From contig JBAGRP010000001.1 of the NCBI GenBank assembly GCA_036924855.1, forward strand, positions 4,960,001 through 5,024,000: a DNA stretch of 64,000 bases, written 5' to 3'. Each line of letters starts with the position of its first letter. The stretch's first letter is position 1. Under the pieces are notes generated by a model. That model searched no databases. It was not told the DNA's origin and worked only from the letters and a program-made list of their open reading frames with translations. The position numbers were made by a program, and so were the translations under genes. Origin of the DNA: Nitrobacteraceae bacterium AZCC 2146. Its GTDB lineage: Bacteria > Pseudomonadota > Alphaproteobacteria > Rhizobiales > Xanthobacteraceae. Shown one piece after another: positions 57,028 to 64,000 of this stretch.

Positions 57028-57543
57028 TCAATTCTTCGCAGCGTCTTTTTTCGCGGCGGGCTTTTTCGCCGCATCGGGCTTGGCGCGGGGCTTCGCGGCT
57101 GCTTTCGGAGCTGCGGCCTTCTTCACCGGGGCCTTCTTGGCTGATGTCTCCGGCGCATCCTCGTCGCCATCGACCGGCGCGGTCACGACCGGCTTCTCGC
57201 GCTTCGGCCGCGGTCCGATCGAAGGCGTCTTGCCGTCGGCCAGGATCTCGGTGATGCGGAGCACGGTGATCTCGTCGCGGTAACCGCGCTTGCGCTTCGA
57301 ATTCTTGCGGCGGCGCTTCTTGAACGAGATGATCTTCGGGCCACGCTTGTGCTGCAGCACTTCGGCCGCAACGGAGGCGCCTTCAACCATCGGCAGGCCG
57401 AGCACCGGCGTATCGCCGCCCAGCACCAGCACTTCACCAAGCTGCACGATCGTCCCGACTTCGCCGGCGATCTTGCCTATCTCGAGCACATCATCCGGTA
57501 CGACGCGGTATTGCCGGCCGCCGGTTTTGATGACTGCGAACAT
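57028..57543 (-). CDS. rplU: 50S ribosomal protein L21 with long C-terminal extension
   Basis: 171 aa versus about 103 in E. coli. Residues 1-102 are the L21 core (MFAVIKTGGRQYRVVPDDVL, KIISFKKRRRKNSKRKRGYR, the rRNA-binding loop). Residues about 110-171 are a Lys/Ala/Pro-rich tail (KKAPVKKAAAPKAAAKPRAK) of unknown role, seen in related alphaproteobacteria. AAGGAATATAACG precedes the ATG. First gene of rplU-rpmA. Confidence 0.98.
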   Translation of the reverse strand: MFAVIKTGGRQYRVVPDDVLEIGKIAGEVGTIVQLGEVLVLGGDTPVLGLPMVEGASVAAEVLQHKRGPKIISFKKRRRKNSKRKRGYRDEITVLRITEILADGKTPSIGPRPKREKPVVTAPVDGDEDAPETSAKKAPVKKAAAPKAAAKPRAKPDAAKKPAAKKDAAKN

Positions 57544-57570
57544 CGTTATATTCCTTCGTGTTCGATCCCG

Positions 57571-57601
57571 GCCTCGGATGCGTCCGGGCCGGCTTTTTCT
57601 T
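57571..57601 (+). terminator. Hairpin with T-run in the rplU upstream gap
   Basis: CCCGGCCTCGGA and TCCGGGCCGG pair with one bulge, then CTTTTTCTT, reading on the plus strand, antisense to the rplU leader. The gap 57544-57888 otherwise holds the divergent promoters of rplU and the ROK gene; no ORF is seen. A plus-strand terminator with no plus-strand gene before it may mark an antisense RNA, or simply the leader hairpin of rplU. Confidence 0.4.
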
Positions 57602-57888
57602 CAGTCGTTATGGGTTCACCGCGATTATCCCGAAGGAAACCGCGAATTTCTGCATGACCGTGGACGTTGCCGCCAATCGCGCAAAAACAAACGGCGCGAG
57701 GAAAAACCTGCGCCGAATGCGGGACTTATAGCCGCCCAAAGCCACGAGTCAAGGAAAACGTCCCGTAAAATGGGGCAATCTGAGGCATTTGTCGATTTTC
57801 GCGGGGGTGGCCAACTCGGCAATTCGGCCATGCAACCAACCGGTTCCCCGCGCATTGTCACACGATTTTGGAATGTGTGGGAATAAAA

Positions 57889-58971
57889 ATGGCTGAGGAT
57901 GCACCGACGACCTCCGGCATTGGCCGGCACGGCGTGACGCGCCTGCCTTCGGTGGACGTGGACAGCTATAACATCGAACTCAAGGATAACGGCAGCTTCC
58001 TGGGCGACCGTGCCAGCAAGGGAGCATTCCGGCGCATTCTGGACGGCTTACGAAAACCGTTGCGCAAGAATGGCGACGATCCGCTGGGAGAGAAGGCCAC
58101 TCAGGAAATTGGCAAATCGGAACTCGACCAGAGCCTCCTCGGTGACGATATCGCCGCGGCAGCGCTGATGCATGGCGCGATTGAGGATTTTGCCCAGGAA
58201 TTGGCCTATGTCACAGGGCGGTTTCTCAAGACCAAGGCTTGGGCCGATACCGAATGCATCGTGGTCGGCGGTGGCTTCCGGCAAAGCCGAATCGGCGAAA
58301 TCGCCATCGCCCGCACCGCCATCATCCTCAAGGCCGAGGATTTCAAGGTCGATCTGGTGCCGATTCGCTTTCATCCCGACGAGGCCGGTCTGATCGGTTG
58401 TCTGCATCTGGCGCCGTCCTGGATATTCGAGGCCCATGACAGCATTCTGGCAGTGGATATTGGTGGCTCCAACATCCGCTGCGGCGTGGTGGAAACCCGC
58501 TGGAAGAAGGCCGCGGACCTCTCCAAGGCCGCAGTGTGGAAGTCCGATCTCTGGCGCCATGCCGACGACGAGCCGACCCGCGAGGGGGCGGTGAAGCGGC
58601 TGGTGAAGATGCTGAAGGACCTGATCGCCGCAGCCGAGGCGGAAGGCTTCAAGCTGGCGCCATTCATCGGGATTGCCTGCCCCGGCGTTATCAACGAGGA
58701 CGGGTCGATCGAGAAGGGCGCGCAGAACCTGCCGGGTAACTGGGAAAGCAGCAAATTCAACCTGCCGGCGCTTCTGGTTGAGGGAATTCCAGAGATCGGC
58801 GATCACGATACCGCGGTGCTGATGCACAATGACGGTGTCGCCCAAGGCCTCAGCGAGGTGCCGTTCATGCAGGATTTCGAGCGTTGGGGTGTGCTGACCA
58901 TCGGCACCGGCCTCGGCAACGCCCGTTTCACCAACCGCCGGAAGGACAAGAAGAAGGAAGGCAAGGACTAA
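57889..58971 (+). CDS. ROK-family-like protein with swapped (circularly permuted) halves
   Basis: 360 aa from ATG 57889 (MAEDAPTTSGIGRHGVTRLP). Normal ROK sugar kinases begin with the phosphate motif DIGGTN and end with the GGG adenosine motif. Here residues about 88-178 look like the C-terminal lobe (ECIVVGGGFRQSRIGEIAIA, 122-141; DEAGLIGCLHLAP, 164-176), and only then comes ILAVDIGGSNIRCGVV (186-201). GIACPGVI (261-268), LPGNW (281-285), HNDGVAQGL with the putative catalytic Asp315, and TIGTGLGNA (337-345) follow, and the protein ends. The zinc motif CxCGxxGC is absent. Residues 1-85 are an extra charged leader. Likely a sugar kinase or a repurposed regulator; activity unproven. Confidence 0.85.
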   Translation: MAEDAPTTSGIGRHGVTRLPSVDVDSYNIELKDNGSFLGDRASKGAFRRILDGLRKPLRKNGDDPLGEKATQEIGKSELDQSLLGDDIAAAALMHGAIEDFAQELAYVTGRFLKTKAWADTECIVVGGGFRQSRIGEIAIARTAIILKAEDFKVDLVPIRFHPDEAGLIGCLHLAPSWIFEAHDSILAVDIGGSNIRCGVVETRWKKAADLSKAAVWKSDLWRHADDEPTREGAVKRLVKMLKDLIAAAEAEGFKLAPFIGIACPGVINEDGSIEKGAQNLPGNWESSKFNLPALLVEGIPEIGDHDTAVLMHNDGVAQGLSEVPFMQDFERWGVLTIGTGLGNARFTNRRKDKKKEGKD

Positions 58972-59199
58972 GGCGGTCCGTGGCTTCAAGCCCGCTCGCG
59001 AGGCGAACCGTAAACATCGCACGCGCGCCCTCGGACCGAAGGGCCTCCAGGCCCGCTCGGGCCGATATCCTCTCAAACGGCCGATTCCCGGCGGCCGGGG
59101 CGCATCGGCCGAATTTCCGCCCGCGCGACTTGTCTGGCCAGCCATCCTCGCCTAGAACTCCGCCCAACCATCCGTGCACTACCGCGGATCTTGGCGCCT

Positions 59200-59289
59200 G
59201 GAGAGGTGGCAGAGTGGTTGATTGTACCGCACTCGAAATGCGGCATAGGTGCAAGCCTATCGGGGGTTCGAATCCCCCCCTCTCCGCCA
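59200..59289 (+). tRNA. tRNA-Ser (anticodon CGA)
   Basis: 90 nt with encoded CCA and the long variable arm of class II tRNAs (CATAGGTGCAAGCCTATCG). Acceptor GGAGAGG / CCTCTCC, anticodon loop CTCGAAA (anticodon CGA, codon UCG), T-arm GGGGG TTCGAAT CCCCC. The stretch to the LysR gene (59290-59540) shows no gene. Confidence 0.95.
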
Positions 59290-59540
59290 GTTGCCCGACC
59301 GAGACGAAAATCCACCAAAACAAGCTTTTTGTAGGCCCCAATTTGGTCCGTGTAGCACGCTCGGATAGCGTCAGCGCGCGCCTTGGGCGATGTTAAGCTC
59401 GAGCGAATTGGTCATGCTGCACCAATCGCGGGTGGGCGCGCGCGATGAATAGGGCGACATCATCAAGGCGCTTGATGTCAGGCTGAACCAGCCTGATACC
59501 GTAATGTTGCCCCGCGCCCTCGATCACGCGAAAGAGAACT

Positions 59541-60482
59541 TTGCGCTTCCTGACCCTCCGTTATTTCAATGAAGTTGCCAAACTCGGCTCGATCCGCAAG
59601 GCGGCGGATCGGCTGCATGTCGCGCCTTCGGCGGTGAGCCGTCAGATCGCTCAACTCGAGCATGAGGTTGACGCGGTGCTGTTCGAGCGCTCCAACAACG
59701 GTGTTCAGCTGACATCGGCGGGAGAAGTCCTCGCGCGGCACAGCCATCGCATCTTCCGCGATCTCGATCGGGCGCGCACGGGCATCGACGATCTGCGCGG
59801 GCTCAGGCGCGGCGAAGTCAGCCTGTGGGTGATCGAAGGCATCGTTTCGGGCCTGCTGCCGGACATTCTCGCGCGTTTCCACGAGCGCTATCCCGGCGTT
59901 TCGTTCAAGGTGCTCACCGCGTCCACCGATCGCATTACCGAAGCGTTGCTGGCGGATGAGGCCGATATCGGCATCACGTTCAACGCGCCGCCGCGTGCGG
60001 AGATCGAGGTCGTCGGCGAGTTTACCGAGCCGCTTTATTGTCTGGTCGCGGCATCGCACGAATTCGCCAACCGGAAATCGCTCACGCTGGCTGATGTCTG
60101 CACGCAGCCGCTGGCGTTGTCCGAACACAGCTTCGGTCTGCGCCAGATTTTCGAACGCGCCGTCGCCAAGCGCAGGCTCAAGGCCAATGTCATGGTAACT
60201 ACCAACTCGCTGGAATTGACGAAGACGATGGCCGCGACGGGCAACGCGATCGCGTTCATGCCGGCGCTGACGGTGATCAAGGAGCTGGCGACTGGCAGCC
60301 TGCGCGCCATTCCGGTGGAGGAGGGTGAGTTCGTGGAGGGGCGCTCCAGCATCAGTATTCACCGCGACAGGCCGCTTCCTCACGCGGCCCACGAGTTCCT
60401 GAAATTGCTGACATCCGAAATCATGGGGCTGTCCCAGGCGCCGCGCGCGGCAGCATCTAAACTGCGCAATAGCGGCAAGTAG
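59541..60482 (+). CDS. LysR-family transcriptional regulator
   Basis: 313 aa, apparent TTG start preceded by AAGAGA. N-terminal winged HTH: LTLRYFNEVAKLGSIRKAAD followed by RLHVAPSAVSRQIAQLEHEV, then the effector-binding domain (VIEGIVSGLLPDILARFHER, LADEADIGITFNAPPRAEIE). It is the first gene of a same-strand run that encodes a binding protein, RutB, RutC, a permease and a RutD-like hydrolase, so it probably controls this run and senses its substrate. The C-terminus includes RPLPHAAHEFLKLL. Confidence 0.9.
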   Translation: MRFLTLRYFNEVAKLGSIRKAADRLHVAPSAVSRQIAQLEHEVDAVLFERSNNGVQLTSAGEVLARHSHRIFRDLDRARTGIDDLRGLRRGEVSLWVIEGIVSGLLPDILARFHERYPGVSFKVLTASTDRITEALLADEADIGITFNAPPRAEIEVVGEFTEPLYCLVAASHEFANRKSLTLADVCTQPLALSEHSFGLRQIFERAVAKRRLKANVMVTTNSLELTKTMAATGNAIAFMPALTVIKELATGSLRAIPVEEGEFVEGRSSISIHRDRPLPHAAHEFLKLLTSEIMGLSQAPRAAASKLRNSGK

Positions 60483-60546
60483 ACCGCCGTTTGGCGCTCT
60501 CCGAGGTGTTGCCTTTTTGGTAACTTCACATGACCGTTTCTCGACT

Positions 60547-60574
60547 TTGTACAACGCGAGGCAGTGGCTAGCAT
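60547..60574 (+). promoter_or_regulatory. Candidate promoter and palindrome before the ABC-rut run
   Basis: TTGTAC (60547-60552) and TAGCAT (60569-60574) with a 16-bp spacer, ending 28 bp before the binding-protein ATG. The -35 overlaps the 8-bp palindrome TTGTACAA. The 120-bp gap after lysR would allow independent LysR control. Confidence 0.4.
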
Positions 60575-60602
60575 TTGGGCATTGGTCCTGATGGAGAGCC
60601 GA

Positions 60603-61661
60603 ATGACGTCCCGAGATAGCAAGTTCCCCCGTCCTGCGCTGGCGATTCCGCGGCGTACCGTGCTCCTCGGGGCAGGCGCAGCAGGTGCCGCGCTGGCCCT
60701 CGGCAAGATGGGCAGCCCCGCTTTTGCCCAGCAGGCTTCGGCCGTCCGGGTCTCCGAGGCGATCCATCTTGGCATCTATGTATCTGTTTACGCGGCGAAA
60801 TTCGGCGGATTCTTCAAGAAGCACGGGCTTGATGTCGCGGTGAGTTCCGCGGGCGGCATCGCAGCCGCCCTGCCGGTTGTGCTGTCCGGCAACGCCACCT
60901 TTGCCGTCACCGGCACCGGCATGTCGGTCAATGCGGCCACCGAAGGCGCCAGGGTCGTCAACGTCGCCAAGATCGTCGGCGGCATGGCGATGTGGGCCGT
61001 GGCCAAGCCGGGCGCCAATCTGAAGACGGTCGCGGACTTCAAGGGCAAGACCATCGCCACGCTGCGGTTTCCGTCCTCCACCATCCAGGTGCCGACCTAC
61101 ATCATGAAGGAGAAGGGCGGCTTCGATGCCGAGGCTGCCGGTGTGAAATTCCTGCAGTTGCCGCCGGGCGCGCAGGCCCAGGCCGTGCTCGATGGTCGCG
61201 CCGATTTCGCCGCCATGTTCGAATGGGATGCGAGTATCGCCAAGCAGCAGTTCGGCCTTGAGCCGGTGCTGTCGCTCGGCGACTTCATCGCGCCGGCGGC
61301 ATTTACCACGGCGATGATGCCGCGCGCTGCGGTCGAGAAGGAGCCCGCCATGGTGCAGGCGTTCTGTAATGCGCTGGCCGAAACGCAGGTCGCGCTTCAC
61401 GCCGACCGCGAACTGTTTGTGAAAACGTCGATCGTCGAATTCCCGCAGGTCAATGAAGCCGTCATTCGGTCCGCCGCGGAAAACTTGCTGACCAAGACCC
61501 AGGCCATTCCGAAGGCGCCGACCATCTCGAAGGCTGAGTGGGACGCTGACATCACGTTCGAAATCGCCGGCGGTTCGATCAAGGCCGGCCGTCCGTATGA
61601 GGAAATGGTCGACAATACGTTCGCGACAAAGGCCGCCGCCAAGTTCGGCAAGGCCGGCTAA
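60603..61661 (+). CDS. ABC transporter substrate-binding protein (NitT/TauT-SsuA type)
   Basis: 352 aa from ATG 60603 (MTSRDSKFPRPALAIPRRTV), GGAG upstream. The leader IPRRTVLLGAGAAGAALALG is Tat-like and ends AFAQ. The mature protein is the NMT1/SsuA fold: AIHLGIYVSVYAAKFGGFFK, KHGLDVAVSSAGGIAAALPV, GTGMSVNAATEGARVVNVAK, TVADFKGKTIATLRFPSSTI, AQAVLDGRADFAAMFEWDAS. Family members bind sulfonates, nitrate or thiamine precursors; next to rut enzymes a pyrimidine or ureide ligand is likely. rutB-like follows after 15 bp. Confidence 0.9.
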   Translation: MTSRDSKFPRPALAIPRRTVLLGAGAAGAALALGKMGSPAFAQQASAVRVSEAIHLGIYVSVYAAKFGGFFKKHGLDVAVSSAGGIAAALPVVLSGNATFAVTGTGMSVNAATEGARVVNVAKIVGGMAMWAVAKPGANLKTVADFKGKTIATLRFPSSTIQVPTYIMKEKGGFDAEAAGVKFLQLPPGAQAQAVLDGRADFAAMFEWDASIAKQQFGLEPVLSLGDFIAPAAFTTAMMPRAAVEKEPAMVQAFCNALAETQVALHADRELFVKTSIVEFPQVNEAVIRSAAENLLTKTQAIPKAPTISKAEWDADITFEIAGGSIKAGRPYEEMVDNTFATKAAAKFGKAG

Positions 61662-61676
61662 TCCAGGGAGACGACA

Positions 61677-62360
61677 ATGCGAAGCCTGACGGCCAAGCCC
61701 GAACCGACCGAATTCGATCCATCGCGGACGGCGCTGATCGTCGTCGACATGCAGAACGGCTATTGCTCGCCGGGTGGCTATTTCAGCCACCTTGGCGTCG
61801 ATCTGGCGCCGACGCAGCAGGTCATTCCTGCGGTTGCCGAACTGGTCCGGATCACGCGCGATGCAGGGATGCAGGTGATCTGGCTGCAGAACGGTTGGGA
61901 TGCCGAGCAGAAGGAGGCGGGCGGTCCCGGCTCTGTCAACCAGCTCAAGGGCAATTCGCTCAAGCTGATGCGCAAGCGTCCCGAACTCTATGGCAAGCTG
62001 CTCACCAAGGGCACGTGGGATTACGAGCTGGTCAAGGAGCTCAAGCCGGAAGCCAATGACATTGTGATCCCGAAGCCGCGCTACAGCGGTTTTACCGGCA
62101 CGCAGCTCGACAGCATTTTGCGCAGCCGTCGCATCGAGACGCTGCTGGTCTGCGGCGTTGCCACCAATGTCTGCGTCGAATCGACGATTCGTGATGCGTA
62201 TTTCAAGGAGTACTTCCCGGTGCTGATCCGTGACGCCTGCTACCAGGCCGGCCCGGATTTCATCCAGCAGGCCACGATCTATAATGTCGAACAATTCTTC
62301 GGCTGGAGCGCGACGGTCAATGACGTCGCGGCTGCCTGTGCCGTCGAACGCGCCGCCTGA
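61677..62360 (+). CDS. rutB: RutB-like isochorismatase-family amidohydrolase
   Basis: 227-aa cysteine hydrolase. Asp in TALIVVDMQNGYCSPGGYF, Lys in IVIPKPRYSGFTGTQLDSIL and Cys in LLVCGVATNVCVESTIRDAY form the D-K-C triad. The match to RutB extends over the length (GVDLAPTQQVIPAVAELVRI, KRPELYGKLLTKGTWDYELV). RutB cleaves (peroxy)ureidoacrylate to carbamate and aminoacrylate in uracil breakdown. GGGAG precedes the ATG. The RutA ring-opening enzyme is not in the visible part. Confidence 0.85.
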   Translation: MRSLTAKPEPTEFDPSRTALIVVDMQNGYCSPGGYFSHLGVDLAPTQQVIPAVAELVRITRDAGMQVIWLQNGWDAEQKEAGGPGSVNQLKGNSLKLMRKRPELYGKLLTKGTWDYELVKELKPEANDIVIPKPRYSGFTGTQLDSILRSRRIETLLVCGVATNVCVESTIRDAYFKEYFPVLIRDACYQAGPDFIQQATIYNVEQFFGWSATVNDVAAACAVERAA

Positions 62361-62404
62361 TTTCTTCACCCAAGAGAAACCAAACACAAACCAAAGGGAC
62401 CGTC

Positions 62405-62791
62405 ATGCCGATTGAAATCCTGACCCCTCCGAATCCGCCGCCGCCGCTCGCGCCCTATAGTGCAGGCACCAAGGCCGGAGGCTTCATCTATGTGTCCGGC
62501 ACGCTGGCGATCGGCCCGAACGGCGAAACCATGGGCGTCGGCGACGCGACGGCGCAGACACGCTACGTCATCGAAGCGGTCAAGGCCGTGATCGAGGCCG
62601 GCGGCGGCACGTTGAAGCACGTCGTCTTCAACCAGATTTTCCTGAAGGACCTTTCGGACTACGCTGCCATGAATGCGGTGTATAAAGAATACTTCCCGGA
62701 AAATCCGCCGGCGCGCTACTGCATCCAGACGCCGCTGGTGCGCCCGGATTTCCTCGTCGAGATCGCCACGACCGCTTACGTCGGGCCGTAA
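62405..62791 (+). CDS. rutC: RutC-like RidA-family deaminase
   Basis: 128-aa RidA/YjgF protein: PLAPYSAGTKAGGFIYVSGT, LAIGPNGETMGVGDATAQTR, and the C-terminal PPARYCIQTPLVRPDFLVEI with the conserved Arg that binds the carboxylate. RutC members deaminate 3-aminoacrylate. 44 bp after rutB; the stop is 2 bp before the permease ATG, so the transporter and enzymes are one operon. Confidence 0.88.
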   Translation: MPIEILTPPNPPPPLAPYSAGTKAGGFIYVSGTLAIGPNGETMGVGDATAQTRYVIEAVKAVIEAGGGTLKHVVFNQIFLKDLSDYAAMNAVYKEYFPENPPARYCIQTPLVRPDFLVEIATTAYVGP

Positions 62792-62793
62792 CG

Positions 62794-63630
62794 ATGGCGA
62801 ATACCGAAACGGCTGGCGTCCTAGCCGAGCGGGCCATGGCCAGCAAACTGGCCGCGAAGCGAAGGCGATCGCTGCTCTCGTTTCTCGGTCACGGCCGCGT
62901 TCTGTTCTACCAATTGCTGCTGGTCGCCGGCTTTCTGTTGCTGTGGGAAGTCGCGATCCGGCATGAATGGATCAAGGTCTATCTCTACGGCCAGCCCACC
63001 GGCATCTGGCGCGAACTGTCGAAAGCGCTTTTGACCGGGACATTGCTGCGTGACACCTGGGTCACCACCAAGGAAACCGTGCTCGGTTTCGTGATTGGCG
63101 GCGTGCTCGGCTCGGTTGCCGGCCTGTCGCTGTGGCTGTCGCCGACCGCGGCCGCCGTGTTGCGGCCGCTGATGGTGGCGCTGAACGGCTTGCCGAAGAT
63201 CGCACTGGCGCCGCTGATCATCGTCTGGTTCGGGATCGGCATCGAATCGAAGATCGCAGTAGCCGCCATCATCACCTTCATCGTGGCGATGATCACGTCG
63301 TTCGACGGCAGCAAGGAAATCGACAACGACTATGTGCGGATGCTGAAGGCGATCGGCGCCAGCCGCTGGCAGATCTTCCGCATGGTGATCGTCCCCGGTT
63401 CGCTGCCCTGGATCGCCTCGGCGTTCCGCCTGAACATCGGCTTCGCGATGATCGGCGCGGTGGTCGGCGAGTACATCTCGGCAGAGCAGGGTCTCGGCTA
63501 CTACGTCTATTATTCCGGGACGCTCTACAATCTGAATGCCGTCTGGGGCGGGATACTGGCCCTGATGATCCTGGCCCTTGTGCTCGATGCGATGGTCGGA
63601 TGGATCGAACGCCGCATGATGTGGCGCTAA
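62794..63630 (+). CDS. ABC transporter permease (SsuC/TauC type)
   Basis: 278 aa with six membrane spans (VLFYQLLLVAGFLLLWEVAI, TKETVLGFVIGGVLGSVAGL and others). The ATPase-contact EAA loop is visible as EIDNDYVRMLKAIGASRWQI followed by FRMVIVPGSLPWIASAFRLN. Partner of the substrate-binding protein at 60603; the ATPase gene is not visible and should lie beyond the window end. Confidence 0.92.
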   Translation: MANTETAGVLAERAMASKLAAKRRRSLLSFLGHGRVLFYQLLLVAGFLLLWEVAIRHEWIKVYLYGQPTGIWRELSKALLTGTLLRDTWVTTKETVLGFVIGGVLGSVAGLSLWLSPTAAAVLRPLMVALNGLPKIALAPLIIVWFGIGIESKIAVAAIITFIVAMITSFDGSKEIDNDYVRMLKAIGASRWQIFRMVIVPGSLPWIASAFRLNIGFAMIGAVVGEYISAEQGLGYYVYYSGTLYNLNAVWGGILALMILALVLDAMVGWIERRMMWR

Positions 63631-63642
63631 GAGGAAACTGGA

Positions 63643-64000
63643 ATGCCGCTCGCAAAAATTCCCGACGCTGAAATCCATTACGACATTCACGGCGCCGGCG
63701 AACCCGTCCTGCTGGTTGCCGGTCTCGGCGGCGCTGCCTCGTATTGGAATCCGAACATTGCCGCTTTTGCCGAGCGCTACCGCATCATCCTGCACGACCA
63801 TCGCGGCACCGGCGGCAGCACGCGCTCGGAGATGCGTTACACCGTCGAACTGATGGCGCATGATCTGCTGCATCTGATGGATGCGCTCAAAATAGAGAAG
63901 GCGCATCTGGTCGGGCATTCCACCGGCGGTGCTATCGGTCAGGTCATCGCGGCCATCGCACCGGAGCGGATCGCCAGCCTCGTCCTGTATGGCAGCTGGG
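63643..64000 (+). CDS. rutD: RutD-like alpha/beta hydrolase (3' end outside window)
   Basis: First 119 codons, ATG 63643 with AAGAGGAAAC upstream, 12 bp after the permease. PDAEIHYDIHGAGEPVLLVA leads to GLGGAASYWNPNIAAFAERY; the oxyanion HDHRGTGGS and nucleophile elbow LVGHSTGGAIGQVI follow. This layout matches RutD, proposed to help aminoacrylate hydrolysis. Truncated by the window edge, not by mutation. A 3-oxoadipate enol-lactonase-like role is the main alternative. Confidence 0.8.
   Translation, partial: MPLAKIPDAEIHYDIHGAGEPVLLVAGLGGAASYWNPNIAAFAERYRIILHDHRGTGGSTRSEMRYTVELMAHDLLHLMDALKIEKAHLVGHSTGGAIGQVIAAIAPERIASLVLYGSW

Noticed and set aside
59478..62387. 969-codon minus-strand open frame opposite lysR, the binding protein and rutB
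   Set aside because: Spans three well-supported genes; composition (Arg, His, Gly, Asp rich) is that of antisense shadow.
63643..64000. Truncated hydrolase as pseudogene
   Set aside because: The frame is intact to base 64000 and continues outside.

Overview
The window is GC-rich (about 65 percent) chromosomal DNA from an alphaproteobacterium. Protein sequence style and gene order point to the Bradyrhizobium / Rhodopseudomonas / Afipia group. Pointers are the sdhCDAB operon, an IalB-family protein, a TAXI-type binding protein, E. coli-type ArgG, the folD-DUF167-yggT block, the rplU-rpmA...obgE-proB block and many short palindromic intergenic repeats. It is mostly core and metabolic genome. 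I saw no prophage, transposase, integrase, CRISPR array or restriction system.

Layout. 1-9.1 kb: edge-truncated TauE/SafE exporter, succinate dehydrogenase operon, LLM oxidoreductase, SDR, and a GlxA-type AraC regulator divergent from a cyanamide-hydratase-like HD protein. 9.1-17.2 kb: hybrid histidine kinase, BacA/YddA-like ABC exporter, VOC and MAPEG proteins, two tiny ORFs and a very Pro/Ala-rich OmpA-domain protein. 17.2-25.6 kb: minus-strand block with argG (followed by a relic of a different argG type), PAP2 phosphatase, rlmN, ialB, a dienoyl-CoA-reductase-like SDR, then a quinone oxidoreductase, YkvA and pterin dehydratase. 25.7-35.2 kb: TAXI protein, TonB receptor plus PepSY protein behind a cobalamin riboswitch, PhoD-type phosphatase and typA. 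35.3-45.3 kb: frameshifted maleylacetoacetate isomerase, amine oxidase, small enzymes, ppa, M20 peptidase, folD operon, tRNA-Ala, amidotransferase and SDR. 45.4-57.5 kb: TerB-like protein, class III cyclase, P450, esterase, MFS exporter, proB, obgE, rpmA, rplU. 57.8-64 kb: a ROK-type protein whose two halves appear in swapped order, tRNA-Ser, and a LysR-ABC-rut cluster running off the end.

How genes work together. SdhCDAB is one complex (TCA cycle and respiration). The TonB receptor and PepSY protein form one riboswitch-controlled unit for uptake and inner-membrane processing of a metal chelate or corrinoid. The last cluster pairs an ABC importer (binding protein and permease visible) with RutB-, RutC- and RutD-like enzymes, suggesting import and breakdown of a pyrimidine or related ureide or carbamoyl compound.

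Best leads: the apparently circularly permuted ROK protein (57889-58971), the leftover C-terminus of a second ArgG type directly behind argG (17374-17592), a siderophore-type receptor under a B12 riboswitch, the maiA frameshift, and the structured typA leader.
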